Positions 16,280-25,828 of a stretch of 64,000 bases of DNA are shown here, piece after piece. The stretch's first letter is position 1. Each line of letters starts with the position of its first letter. The notes below the pieces were generated by a model. That model made no database searches. It saw nothing but the letters and a program-made list of their open reading frames with translations, and was not told the DNA's origin. A program made the translations under genes and the position numbers. Source of the stretch: an uncultured Bacteroidia bacterium (GTDB lineage Bacteria > Bacteroidota > Bacteroidia > Bacteroidales > UBA932); assembly GCA_902789245.1 (NCBI GenBank), contig CADAND010000009.1, positions 1 through 64,000 on the forward strand. The letters run 5' to 3'.

Positions 16280-18144
16280 TGGACAAGAATTCAGTTATCG
16301 GCTTCATCCTGATCGCCGTCATCTTCATCGGTTTCACCGTTTTCCAGACCGGTCAGGCCCGCAAGCGGGCGGAGCTGCAGGCGCAGCTGGATTCCATCTC
16401 CCGTGCCGAGATGCTGGAGCACCAGCTTGCCGAGGCGGAGCGGGTGGCTGCGCTGCCTGACAGTGTGACCGCCGCCCTGGGCGAAACGGCCCCCGCGGCC
16501 ATCTACAAGGACTCCCTGCTGGAAGCCGCTTCTCACGCCCAGGAGGAGATCGTCGCCCTCGAGAACGGCAAGATCAAGGTGGAATTCACCACCCGCGGCG
16601 CCCAGCCGTATTCCGTGCAGGTCAAGGACTACAAGAACTACGACAGCACGGACCTCTATATCTTCAAGCCCGGCAAGGCGGAGTACTCGCTCAGCCTGTA
16701 TGCCGGCGAGGCCATCCGCACCCAGGATTTCAACTTCCAGGTGGCGGAGCGCACGGACAGCACCGTGGTGATGCGCCTGCCGTTCGCCGGAGGCGGCTAC
16801 ATCGAGCAGAAGTACACCCTGCACGCGGACAGCTACCAGCTGGACAACCTGCTCTCCTTCGTGGGGATGCAGAACGTCATCCCGCGCAACGTCAGCATGT
16901 TCGACATCGACTTCAACGTCACCCTCCCGCGCATGGAGAAGGGCTACAAGAACGAGTCCCAGTACTCCAAGCTGGACTACTACTACGAGGGCGACAAGAA
17001 GCCCTCGGAGATCGGCCGCGGCCGCAACGCCAGCCGCCGCGTGGACTCGAAGCTCAGCTGGTTCGCTTTCCAGCAGCAGTTCTTCTCCGCGATCGTGCGC
17101 GCCCCGCAGGAGTTTGCTTCCGGCGAGCTCGCGGTGAGCTTCTTCCCGCAGGAGGATCCCGACCGCAACCTGATGGCCTGCAGCGCGCAGATGCGCGCCG
17201 AGCTGCCCTCCGGCGGGAATGGGAGCATTCCTTTCGAGTTCTACTTCGGTCCGAACCATTTCCGGACCCTCAAGGCCATCGGGCATAAGTTCGAGAAGAT
17301 CATCCCGCTGGGCGGCTGGCTCGTGGGCTGGTTCACCCGCTACGCGATCATCCCGATGTTCGACTTCTTCCACCGCTTCATCTCCAGCTTCGGCCTGATC
17401 ATCCTCCTGATGACGCTGGTCATCAAGACCGTGGTCTTCCCGCTGACGTACAAGTCCTACGCCTCTTCCGCCAAGATGAGCGCGCTGAAGCCCGAGCTGG
17501 ACAAAATCAACGAGAAGTTCCCGCACGCCGACAACCAGCAGGAGATGATGAAGAAGCAGCAGGCCACGATGGACCTGTACAAGCGGGCGGGCGTGAGCCC
17601 GATGGGCGGCTGCCTGCCGACGCTGCTGACCTTCCCGATCCTGTGGGCCATGTTCCGCTTCTTCCCGGCGTCCATCGAGCTGCGCCAGCAGCCGTTCCTG
17701 TGGTGCGACGACCTGTCGGCCTACGATGCCTTCATCGATTTCGGCACGCGTGTGCCGCTGATCGGCGACCACGTCTCGCTGTTCGCCCTGCTGATGGCCG
17801 TCACGATGTGGGGCTACTCCAAGATGACGATGTCCAGCCAGCCGGGCGGCAACGATCCCAACGCCGCGTCGATGCGCTTCATGAGCGTGTGGATGATGCC
17901 GATCATGATGTTCTTCATCTGTAACAGCCTCTCCGCCGCGTTGAGCTACTATTATCTGCTCTCGCAGCTGATCGCCATCGTGCAGACCTGGCTGATCCGC
18001 CGCTCCATCGACAAGGACGCCATCCTCGCGAAGGTGCGCGCCTCCGCCGGCAAGCCGCTGCCGAAGAGCAAGTGGCAGCAGCGCCTTGAGGAGGCCCAGC
18101 GAATGCAGGAGCAGCAAATGCGGAAGCAGCAGAAGAATCGCTAA
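16279..18144 (+). CDS. yidC: Membrane protein insertase YidC
   Basis: 621 residues. An N-terminal helix (6-22) anchors a large periplasmic beta domain (about 50-350); then comes the conserved insertase core from GGWLVGWFTRYAIIPMFDFF, with a cytoplasmic hairpin rich in charged residues (MSALKPELDKINEKF..), SPMGGCLPTLLTFPILWAMFRFFP and two further helices. The tail is basic (KSKWQQRLEEAQRMQEQQMRKQQK), as in YidC proteins that touch the ribosome. It inserts inner-membrane proteins alone or with Sec. The start overlaps the DUF349 stop and its stop overlaps the yggS start. Confidence 0.95.
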   Translation: MDKNSVIGFILIAVIFIGFTVFQTGQARKRAELQAQLDSISRAEMLEHQLAEAERVAALPDSVTAALGETAPAAIYKDSLLEAASHAQEEIVALENGKIKVEFTTRGAQPYSVQVKDYKNYDSTDLYIFKPGKAEYSLSLYAGEAIRTQDFNFQVAERTDSTVVMRLPFAGGGYIEQKYTLHADSYQLDNLLSFVGMQNVIPRNVSMFDIDFNVTLPRMEKGYKNESQYSKLDYYYEGDKKPSEIGRGRNASRRVDSKLSWFAFQQQFFSAIVRAPQEFASGELAVSFFPQEDPDRNLMACSAQMRAELPSGGNGSIPFEFYFGPNHFRTLKAIGHKFEKIIPLGGWLVGWFTRYAIIPMFDFFHRFISSFGLIILLMTLVIKTVVFPLTYKSYASSAKMSALKPELDKINEKFPHADNQQEMMKKQQATMDLYKRAGVSPMGGCLPTLLTFPILWAMFRFFPASIELRQQPFLWCDDLSAYDAFIDFGTRVPLIGDHVSLFALLMAVTMWGYSKMTMSSQPGGNDPNAASMRFMSVWMMPIMMFFICNSLSAALSYYYLLSQLIAIVQTWLIRRSIDKDAILAKVRASAGKPLPKSKWQQRLEEAQRMQEQQMRKQQKNR

Positions 18145-18842
18145 TGGGAACGATGATAAAAGAAAAAATAACAGAAATACGCAGTGAACTGCCACCGGAG
18201 GTCAAACTGGTGGCAGTTTCCAAATTCCATCCGGTCGAGGCCATCCAGGAGGCGTACGCCGCCGGGCAGCGCGCCTTCGGGGAGAACCGCCCGCAGGAGT
18301 TCTGTCGGAAAGTTGCTGAGATTGATGCGTGGTTGCGCGGTCGCGACAGTGAAATCGATGTGGAGTGGCACTTCATCGGGCATCTGCAGACCAATAAGTT
18401 GAAAATGGTCCTGCCGTATGCCGACCTGGTGCAGTCCGTGGACAGCCAGCATCTGCTGGACGCCATCCAGGACTGGGGCAAGGCGAACGGCAAGGTGATC
18501 CGCGTGCTGCTGGAGCTGCACATCGGGGCGGAGGAGACCAAGAGCGGCTTCAAGGAGGAGGAAGTCCTGGACATCCTCTTCCGGGCCGACAAATACAAGA
18601 ACATCCGCTTCTGCGGCCTGATGGGCATGGCCTCGCACACGGACAACGAGGATGACATCCGCGCGGACTTCGCGCGTATCGCCGACTTCAAGGCCTACCT
18701 GACGGACCTCTTCCCGGAGCTCGCCGACTTCAAGGAGCTCTCCATCGGCATGTCCGGCGACTGGAAGATCGCCCTCGACTACGGCGCCACCATCGTCCGC
18801 ATCGGCACCGCCATTTTCGGGGAGCGTTTGCAGACCCCCTGA
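18144..18842 (+). CDS. YggS/PLPBP-family pyridoxal-phosphate homeostasis protein
   Basis: 232 residues, single TIM-barrel domain binding PLP. Motifs are VKLVAVSKFHPVEAI (PLP lysine), FGENRPQEF, WHFIGHLQTNK, LELHIGAEETKSGF, GLMGMASHTD, LSIGMSGDWKIALDYGATIVRIGTAIFGER. These proteins buffer PLP and affect amino-acid balance. The last residues after FGER come from the left arm of the palindromic element at 18820-18942, which also supplies the TGA stop. The ATG at 18144 overlaps the yidC stop; a Met three codons later is an alternative. Confidence 0.9.
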   Translation: MGTMIKEKITEIRSELPPEVKLVAVSKFHPVEAIQEAYAAGQRAFGENRPQEFCRKVAEIDAWLRGRDSEIDVEWHFIGHLQTNKLKMVLPYADLVQSVDSQHLLDAIQDWGKANGKVIRVLLELHIGAEETKSGFKEEEVLDILFRADKYKNIRFCGLMGMASHTDNEDDIRADFARIADFKAYLTDLFPELADFKELSIGMSGDWKIALDYGATIVRIGTAIFGERLQTP

Positions 18843-18942
18843 AAACTTCGCTGCGCTCATCCCTCCCAACCTGTCGGTTGGGCCCCTCCCGTTTACGAAG
18901 CCACGGGTGGCTACGGTTTTCAGGGGGTCTGCAGGCGCTCCC
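18820..18942. repeat. Palindromic element at the 3' end of yggS (family 1)
   Basis: GCAGACCCCCTGAAAAC (18830-18846) and its perfect inverse (18916-18932) bound a core with an inner hairpin CCCAACC/GGTTGGG. With two mismatches the arms extend outward to about 27 bp each, into the yggS coding sequence on the left. On the minus strand the core reads AAAACCGTAGCCACCC..GGCTTCGTAA..GGGAGGGGCCC, which recurs in the element at 26100-26302. Confidence 0.8.
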
Positions 18943-18956
18943 TGGTAAATAATTAT

Positions 18957-18964
18957 TATATTTG
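18957..18964 (+). promoter_or_regulatory. -7 element for surE; leaderless message likely
   Basis: TATATTTG ends six bases before the ATG at 18970. The expected start is at or next to the ATG. The upstream in-frame GTG (18964) is part of the promoter box and so is not the start. Confidence 0.6.
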
Positions 18965-18969
18965 TGAAT

Positions 18970-19794
18970 ATGAAGATATTGATTACCAATGACGACGGAT
19001 ACAATGCCAAGGGACTGCTGTCCCTGGTGAAGATCCTGCGGCCGTACGGCGAGCTGACCGTCGTGGCCCCGAAGCATCCGCAGAGCGGGATGTCGATGGC
19101 GGTCACGATGGGCTACAAGCCCATTGCCGTGAAGCACTTGGAGCAGAAGCCGGGCGAGGACTGGTGGTACGTGGACGGTACGCCCGCGAGCTGCGTGAAG
19201 TTCGGCCTCGACAACGTGCTCCCTCCGGAGCGGCCGGACCTGGTCGTCAGCGGCATCAACCACGGCAGCAACGCGGCCACCGCCGCCATCTACTCCGGCA
19301 CCATCGGCGCCGCGATGGAGGGTGCCGTGAACGGCATTCCGGCCATCGGCGTGAGCCTGGACACCTTCAATCCGGATCCGGATTTCTCCGGTGTCAAGGC
19401 GCTCCTGCCGCGTATCCTGGACAAGCTGCTCCCGAATCTGGAGCCGTGCTATGGCCGCTTCTACAATATCAATTTCCCGCACCGTCCCGCCGAGCGCATC
19501 CACGGTGTGCGTACCGCCCGGATGGGCCGCGCCCACTGGGAGCACGAGTACCAGGACTACGGCCGCTTCCTCGACGAGCGCGGCGTCACGCCCTCCGAGG
19601 AGGACTGCCGCTATGTGGCTCACCTGGAGCCGGACGAGCAGCTCTTCGTGATGGCGGGGGATTTCACGGACAACGGAGACAATCCCGAGAACGCCGACCA
19701 CATCCTGCTCCAGCAGGGCTACGTGGTAATCACGTCCCACAACATTGACAATACCGACCCGGACGAATTCGACCGTCTATGCGCTATTATCTGA
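18970..19794 (+). CDS. surE: 5'/3'-nucleotidase SurE
   Basis: 274 residues, cytoplasmic nucleoside-monophosphate phosphatase. It starts KILITNDDGYNAKG with the metal-binding Asp pair, followed by VAPKHPQSGMSMAVT, YVDGTPASCVKFGL and VVSGINHGSNAATAAIYSGTIGAAMEG, and the NINFP segment further on. SurE acts in stationary-phase nucleotide turnover. The C-terminal TDNGDNPENADHILLQQGYVVITSHNID is typical. Its last 16 bases overlap the start of lpxB, so the two are translated in succession. Confidence 0.93.
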   Translation: MKILITNDDGYNAKGLLSLVKILRPYGELTVVAPKHPQSGMSMAVTMGYKPIAVKHLEQKPGEDWWYVDGTPASCVKFGLDNVLPPERPDLVVSGINHGSNAATAAIYSGTIGAAMEGAVNGIPAIGVSLDTFNPDPDFSGVKALLPRILDKLLPNLEPCYGRFYNINFPHRPAERIHGVRTARMGRAHWEHEYQDYGRFLDERGVTPSEEDCRYVAHLEPDEQLFVMAGDFTDNGDNPENADHILLQQGYVVITSHNIDNTDPDEFDRLCAII

Positions 19795-20927
19795 TAGCCG
19801 GCGAGGCGTCCGGCGACCTGCACGGCAGCAACCTCGTCCGGGGACTGCTCGCCGAGGACCCGGAGGCGGCGTGCCGCTGCCGGGGCGGGGAGATGATGGC
19901 GGCGGCCGGCGCGACGCTGGTGCAGCATTACCGCGAGGGTGCGGTGATGGGCCTGACGGACGTGCTGGGCAAGGCGGGCAAGCTGCTGCGCAGCCTGAAA
20001 GAGTGCAAACGCGACATCGCCGCCTGGCAGCCTGACGCCGTGATCCTGATCGACTATCCGGGATTCAACATGAAGATCGCGAAATGGTGCCACGCGCGCG
20101 GCATCCGTGTCTTCTATTATATTGCGCCCAAGACCTGGGCTTCGCGGGCGGGCCGCAACCGCAAGCTGAAGGCCTGGGTGGACCGGCTCTTTATCGTCTT
20201 TCCCTTTGAGATACCGTACTTTACGGAACAGGGTATCCCGTTCGTCTACAAGGGCAACCCGCTGGTGGATGCCGTGGACGGGCACGACTTCGTCCGGCCC
20301 GTGGAGGGCCGTTACGTCGCCATGCTGGCCGGCTCCCGGAAAGGGGAGATCGCCCGGATGATGCCCGTGCTGATGGACGCGGCCGACCGGCTCGCCGCCC
20401 TGCCCGGCTGGGAGGACGTGCGCTTCGTCGTGGCCGGCGCGCCGGCCCGCAGCGAAGCGGACTACGCGCCCTACATCGCCGGACGCAGGAACGTCCGGCT
20501 GCTCTTCGGACGCACCTATGACGTGCTGAAGTTTGCCGACGCGGCCGTCATCAATTCCGGCACGGCCTCGCTGGAGGCGGCGCTGATCGGCACGCCGCAG
20601 GTGGTCGGCTGGAGCACCTCGCCCGTCACGGCCTGGATCGCCCGCCACGTGCTCCGTGTGATGGACCATATCAAGTTCATTTCCCTGGGGAACCTCTGCC
20701 TGGACCGGGAAGTTTTCCGCGAACTGATCCAGGAGGACCTGACGGGCGCGGCGGTTTCGGACGAAGTCCGGCGCCTGGTCGAGGACGCCCCGTACCGGGA
20801 GAAAATGCTGTCCGGCTACGCTGAAATCCGTACTTCGCTCGGCGGCGCCGGGGCCTCCCGCGCCGTTGCCCGCGCAATGATTGAAGAAATTCGCAAAGGG
20901 GTTGATTTTCACGAAAAAAAGCGCTAA
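19779..20927 (+). CDS. lpxB: Lipid-A-disaccharide synthase
   Basis: 382 residues, GT19 glycosyltransferase that joins UDP-diacylglucosamine and lipid X into the lipid A disaccharide at the inner membrane. Seen are YYLIAGEASGDLHGSNL at the N-terminus, AVILIDYPGFNMKIA, YYIAPKTWASRAGRNRKLK, VYKGNPLVDAV, AMLAGSRKGEIARM, and the donor-site region INSGTASLEAALIGTPQVVGW. Overlaps surE; its 3' end contains the gap promoter. Confidence 0.93.
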   Translation: MRYYLIAGEASGDLHGSNLVRGLLAEDPEAACRCRGGEMMAAAGATLVQHYREGAVMGLTDVLGKAGKLLRSLKECKRDIAAWQPDAVILIDYPGFNMKIAKWCHARGIRVFYYIAPKTWASRAGRNRKLKAWVDRLFIVFPFEIPYFTEQGIPFVYKGNPLVDAVDGHDFVRPVEGRYVAMLAGSRKGEIARMMPVLMDAADRLAALPGWEDVRFVVAGAPARSEADYAPYIAGRRNVRLLFGRTYDVLKFADAAVINSGTASLEAALIGTPQVVGWSTSPVTAWIARHVLRVMDHIKFISLGNLCLDREVFRELIQEDLTGAAVSDEVRRLVEDAPYREKMLSGYAEIRTSLGGAGASRAVARAMIEEIRKGVDFHEKKR

Positions 20928-20932
20928 ATTTG
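20901..20932 (+). promoter_or_regulatory. Promoter of gap, overlapping the end of lpxB
   Basis: GTTG (20901-20904), 20 bp, TAAATTTG (20925-20932). A near-perfect match; it leaves a leader of about 60 nt. Confidence 0.75.
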
Positions 20933-20990
20933 CGTCGCTTTTTGGTTAGAAGTAAAACAACATCAATTTATTAACAACTTATAGTTTTAA

Positions 20991-21975
<985 letters not shown>

Positions 21976-22002
21976 TCCGGAGAGTACACAAGACTTTTTT
22001 AT

Positions 22003-22031
22003 AAAGGATGGCAGAAATCTGCCATCCTTTT
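22003..22031 (+). terminator. Terminator of gap
   Basis: A 12-bp perfect stem (AAAGGATGGCAG at 22003-22014 with CTGCCATCCTTT at 22019-22030), tetraloop AAAT, a T run starting inside the stem. 28 bp after the gap stop. Confidence 0.85.
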
Positions 22032-22033
22032 GC

Positions 22034-22041
22034 TATCTTTG
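22034..22041 (+). promoter_or_regulatory. -7 element of the C1B-peptidase operon
   Basis: TATCTTTG, 30 bp before the ATG at 22071, directly after the gap terminator. The -33 region would lie inside the terminator hairpin and is not consensus. Confidence 0.55.
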
Positions 22042-22070
22042 TAAGTTAGAAACCAATTACAAAAGATACC

Positions 22071-23270
22071 ATGAAGCGATTCATCCTTCTCTCCGCAGCC
22101 TTGCTGTGCCTGGGCTCCTTTGCATCCGCCCAGCAGCGCGCTGCAGCCGACCTTCCCGAGTATACTTTCACGACCGTGAAGGCCGCCCCGATCACGCCGA
22201 TTAAGAACCAGGCCAGCAGCGGCACCTGCTGGTCCTTCTCCGCCATCAGCTTCCTCGAGTCCGAGGCCATCCGCCTGGGCAACATCCAGGACGAGGCGAA
22301 ATATCCTGATTTCTCCGAGTTCTACGTGGTCTCCAATTCCTACAAGGAGCGCGCGGAGAAGTTCATCCGCCTGGACGGCAAGCTCGGCTTCAGCGCCGGC
22401 TCCGGCTGCGGCGACGTGCTGGATGTGGTGAAGAACCACGGCATCGTCCCGAATGCGGAGATGACCGGCATGAACTATGGCACCCCGCTCCCGCAGCAGG
22501 CTGAGATGGACGCCGTGCTGCTCGCTTACGTGGAGGCGGTCGCCAAGACCCGCGGCAAGCTCTCGACGGCCTGGAAGCGCGGCTTCGACGCCGTCGTGGA
22601 CGAGTACCTGGGCAAGGCCCCCGAGACCTTCGTGGTGGACGGCAAGACCTATACCCCGGCTTCCTACCGCGACGCGATGAAGATCAATGCCGACGACTAC
22701 GTGGAGCTGACTTCGTTCACCCACCATCCGTTCTATACCTGGTTCGCCCTGGAGGTCTGCGACAACTGGCGCGGCTCCCAGTCTTACAACGTGCCGATCG
22801 ACGAGCTGATGGCCGTCCTCGACAACGCGCTGGAGAACGGCTACACCGTTTGCTGGGGCGCTGACGTCAGCCACACGGGCTTCACCCGCGGCGGCCTCGC
22901 CATCCTCGTGGATGTGGACGCCACCCAGGCCCAGGCCGGCTCCGATCAGGAGCACTGGGTCGGTAAGGAGGAGGGCAAGCCCAATCCCAAGCCGGTCACG
23001 ATCATCGAGGCCGTCCCGACGCAGGAGTCCCGCCAGATCGAGTTCGACAACAAGACCATGACCGACGACCACGGCATGCACATCTACGGCATCGCCCAGG
23101 ACCAGAACGGCAAGAAGTACTACATGGTCAAGAACTCCTGGGGCGAGACCGGTGCCTACAAGGGCCTCTGGTACGCCACCGAAGCCTTCGTGAAGGCCCA
23201 GACCCTGGACATCACCGTCCACAAGTCCGCCCTCACCAAGGACCTGAAGAAGAAACTCGGCGTCAAGTAA
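22071..23270 (+). CDS. Exported C1B cysteine peptidase (bleomycin hydrolase/PepC-like)
   Basis: 399 residues with a signal peptide (MKRFILLSAALLCLGSFASA), unlike the cytoplasmic PepC of other bacteria. The papain-type triad is visible: Gln and Cys53 in IKNQASSGTCWSFSAIS, His in DDHGMHIYGIA, Asn in YYMVKNSWG. It lacks an obvious pro-region beyond about ten residues. Likely an aminopeptidase or oligopeptidase in the periplasm. First gene of an overlapping five-gene unit; its stop overlaps the pssA start (TAATG). Confidence 0.88.
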   Translation: MKRFILLSAALLCLGSFASAQQRAAADLPEYTFTTVKAAPITPIKNQASSGTCWSFSAISFLESEAIRLGNIQDEAKYPDFSEFYVVSNSYKERAEKFIRLDGKLGFSAGSGCGDVLDVVKNHGIVPNAEMTGMNYGTPLPQQAEMDAVLLAYVEAVAKTRGKLSTAWKRGFDAVVDEYLGKAPETFVVDGKTYTPASYRDAMKINADDYVELTSFTHHPFYTWFALEVCDNWRGSQSYNVPIDELMAVLDNALENGYTVCWGADVSHTGFTRGGLAILVDVDATQAQAGSDQEHWVGKEEGKPNPKPVTIIEAVPTQESRQIEFDNKTMTDDHGMHIYGIAQDQNGKKYYMVKNSWGETGAYKGLWYATEAFVKAQTLDITVHKSALTKDLKKKLGVK

Positions 23271-23989
23271 TGAGTTTGCGCAAGCATATCCCCAACGGCA
23301 TCACCTCGATGAATCTGATCTGTGGACTCGTCGGGGTGATCGCCGCGTTGAAGCACCAGCTGGACTGGGCGTTCTATGCGATGCTGGCGGCTTCCGTCTT
23401 CGATTTCCTCGATGGGCTGGCCGCGCGGGCGCTGGGCGCCTACTCCGACAAGGGCAAGGAGCTGGACTCGCTCAGCGACCTGGTCAGCTTCGGCTTCCTG
23501 CCGGGCCTGATGCTGAGCGTGCTGATGCAGACTTATCGTTTCGACGACAGCCTGTTCAACTGGTTCCCCCTGATCCTGACGCTCTTCAGCGCGCATCGTC
23601 TCGCGAAGTTCAACGTGGACGAACGCCAGGCCTCGGGCTTCCTCGGCCTGCCCACGCCGGCCGCGGCGCTGCTGTGCGGCGCCCTGTGCTGCTATTGCTG
23701 CTATTCGCCGGTGGAGTTCCTCTCCACCTGGGTAGCGGGGCCGTGTTTCGTCCCCGCGCTGACGGCCTGCCTCTGCGTGCTGCTGGTCAGCGAGGTGCCG
23801 ATGTTCTCCCTCAAGATACATCGCGGTGATTCCCGCCTGCTCTGGATCAAGCGCCTGACGCTGGCGGCCTTCTTCGTGGCGGCCGCCGTGTTCTGCCTGG
23901 TGGCCGGACACCACTGGTCTCTGACCGTGGTGCTGGGGCTGCTCTTCTACATCCTGAACAATCTTGTTTACGCCGTTTTCAAGCTATGA
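23270..23989 (+). CDS. pssA: CDP-diacylglycerol-serine O-phosphatidyltransferase
   Basis: 239 residues, polytopic membrane enzyme making phosphatidylserine. The CDP-alcohol phosphatidyltransferase motif DG-x2-AR-x8-G-x3-D-x3-D is intact in DGLAARALGAYSDKGKELDS followed by LSD. About eight hydrophobic helices follow or precede it. The N-terminal LRKHIPNGITSMNLICGLVG is typical of the bacterial membrane-type PssA. Start overlaps the peptidase stop, and its end overlaps the next gene by four bases (ATGA). Confidence 0.92.
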   Translation: MSLRKHIPNGITSMNLICGLVGVIAALKHQLDWAFYAMLAASVFDFLDGLAARALGAYSDKGKELDSLSDLVSFGFLPGLMLSVLMQTYRFDDSLFNWFPLILTLFSAHRLAKFNVDERQASGFLGLPTPAAALLCGALCCYCCYSPVEFLSTWVAGPCFVPALTACLCVLLVSEVPMFSLKIHRGDSRLLWIKRLTLAAFFVAAAVFCLVAGHHWSLTVVLGLLFYILNNLVYAVFKL

Positions 23990-25083
23990 ATCCCAGACTC
24001 TTCCTGTTGACACTCCTGCTGCTGTTGCCTGTCGCCTGTAAGCGCCAGGTGGAGGTGGCGCGCCAGACCGTTCCCGTGGTGCGGGAGATCCTTTCGGACC
24101 GTTCCGATCCGCGGGCGCAGTTGCTGCGTGGGCGTGTGCCCGTGTCGCAGGCGGATATTACGATTATCGGTCCCGAATTCACCTGTGACCGCCTGGTCGA
24201 GCAGCTTTCCTTCCGGGACCTGCAGGACAACGTGGACGCCCGTTTCATGCCGGACGGCCTGCCGGATTTCGCCGGCGAGACCTTTGTCTGCATCGAGGAC
24301 GCGACGCCTTACCGGGAGATCCTGGAGGCGCAGGGCGCCGAAGCGCTCCGCCAGCAGACCGTCTTCCGGGTGCTGGCCGCGCTGGACACGGTCGTCCATA
24401 TCAGCCCGTACGATATGGAGGGCCTTTCCACCAAGGCTTCCTCCAAGCTGGTCGTGCTGGCCGATCCTTTCCTCTGCGAGTACGGCGGCAGCGACGTGGA
24501 CACGCTCTTCCGTTCGACCCTCTGCCGCGTTCCCGTCTTCAGCCCGATCGAGAAAATGATTGACCTGGCCTTCGACCGGGACGAGCGCGGCGACCTTTCG
24601 GTCGGCGTGCTCTGCGACGCGCAGCTGGATTCGGCGGGGATCTACGAGAAGATTTTTGCCCGGAAGGCCGCCGAGCGCGGCCGCCGCGGCGCCAGCCTGG
24701 TCTCGATCGGCGTGGGGCAGCGCGACAGCGCGCTTTACCGCTTCCTCGACCGCTACCAGGCAGCCGGCTATGTCAAGCCGTTGGACGTGATCCTGGTGGA
24801 CGACCTGTCGGTCGATGTCGAACAGCTCAAGATCGAGCTGGCGCAGATCGTGTCCGTGATGAATGAAAGTTCGATGACGCTCGGGCGTCTGGTCTCGCGT
24901 GATTTCTTTTTCATCGACGCGATGGAGACCGTCTCCGGGCAGTGTTACAGTTTCTTGCGGGAGAACAACATGTTCACCCACAATATAGCCAAACCCCAGG
25001 TGACGGTGTACCGTCCGGTCCGCAAGCCGGAGTCCGAAGACGGTTCGATCATCCTGATTCCCGGTTCTTATGTACAAAATTAG
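23986..25083 (+). CDS. Uncharacterised exported protein, possible lipoprotein
   Basis: 365 residues. The N-terminus MNPRLFLLTLLLLLPVACKR is a signal peptide with a weak lipobox (PVAC). The mature part alternates alpha and beta segments; residues about 205-270 (SVGVLCDAQLDSAGIYEKI.., VSIGVGQRDSALYRFLDRYQ, DVILVDDLSVDVEQLKIEL) read like a Rossmann-type or periplasmic-binding-protein fold, which is only an impression. I do not recognise the family. Overlaps pssA by four bases and the exonuclease gene by 14, so it is translated as part of the operon. Confidence 0.6.
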   Translation: MNPRLFLLTLLLLLPVACKRQVEVARQTVPVVREILSDRSDPRAQLLRGRVPVSQADITIIGPEFTCDRLVEQLSFRDLQDNVDARFMPDGLPDFAGETFVCIEDATPYREILEAQGAEALRQQTVFRVLAALDTVVHISPYDMEGLSTKASSKLVVLADPFLCEYGGSDVDTLFRSTLCRVPVFSPIEKMIDLAFDRDERGDLSVGVLCDAQLDSAGIYEKIFARKAAERGRRGASLVSIGVGQRDSALYRFLDRYQAAGYVKPLDVILVDDLSVDVEQLKIELAQIVSVMNESSMTLGRLVSRDFFFIDAMETVSGQCYSFLRENNMFTHNIAKPQVTVYRPVRKPESEDGSIILIPGSYVQN

Positions 25084-25828
25084 CATCCAGCCAGAAGAAA
25101 TAGAGAAAATGCCGCTGGGGTCCTTTCCCGGCAAGATCCATGTCATAGACAAGACCGGAATTGATTTCGTGCGCGCGATCGCGTATCTGGGCACGCAGCG
25201 TATCATCGGTTTCGACACGGAGACGCGTCCTGTCTTTTCCCCGGGCCAGCGCCACAACCATGTGGCGCTCCTGCAGTTGTCCGGCGGCGGGAAGGCTTAT
25301 CTGTTCCGCGTCGGGACGATGGGCATGAACCGCCTGCTCTGCGCGCTGATGGCCAATCCGCGCATCCTGAAGGTCGGCGCCGCCGTCCACGATGACGTGC
25401 GCGGCTTGCAGTATTACCGCAAGTTCGACGCGAAGGGCTTTGTCGATCTGCAGAAGATCGCCTATGAGTGGGGCATCCGCGACAAGAGTGTGAAGAAGAT
25501 GGCGGCGAACATCCTCGGCGTGCGCATCTCGAAGTCTCAGCAGCTGTCCAACTGGGAGGCGGAGGAGCTTACGGCCGCGCAGCAGATGTATGCGGCGACG
25601 GACGCCTGGGTGTGCCGGGAGATGTATCTGAAGCTGCTCCAGAGCGAAAAGCATCCGCTGACGCCGGAGGAACTGAATCCGCCGCAGCCGCAGCAACCCC
25701 AGCAGCCGAAGGCGGAGGCTGCACCGGCCGGTGAGGACAAGTCGAAGGCGAAGAAGCGCCGCCGGCGCCACCGCAGCAAGGCAAAGAAGCCTGCCGAGGC
25801 ACAAACGACACAGCAGGACAATGGTTAA
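25070..25828 (+). CDS. 3'-5' exonuclease, RNase D-like, with basic tail
   Basis: 252 residues. A DEDD exonuclease domain fills about 25-195: Exo I IIGFDTETRP, Exo II region KVGAAVHDDVRGL, and the C-terminal MYAATDAWVCREMYLKL with the YxxxD arrangement of the DEDDy group. The RNase D HRDC domain is absent. The last 55 residues are low-complexity: a Pro/Gln stretch, then KKRRRRHRSKAKK, probably nucleic-acid binding. It is followed by and overlaps (8 bp) an rRNA methyltransferase gene, so a role in RNA maturation or decay fits. Confidence 0.82.
   Translation: MYKISIQPEEIEKMPLGSFPGKIHVIDKTGIDFVRAIAYLGTQRIIGFDTETRPVFSPGQRHNHVALLQLSGGGKAYLFRVGTMGMNRLLCALMANPRILKVGAAVHDDVRGLQYYRKFDAKGFVDLQKIAYEWGIRDKSVKKMAANILGVRISKSQQLSNWEAEELTAAQQMYAATDAWVCREMYLKLLQSEKHPLTPEELNPPQPQQPQQPKAEAAPAGEDKSKAKKRRRRHRSKAKKPAEAQTTQQDNG

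Noticed and set aside
18964..18966. GTG as the surE start
   Set aside because: It is part of the TATATTTG promoter box; the ATG two codons later is leaderless.
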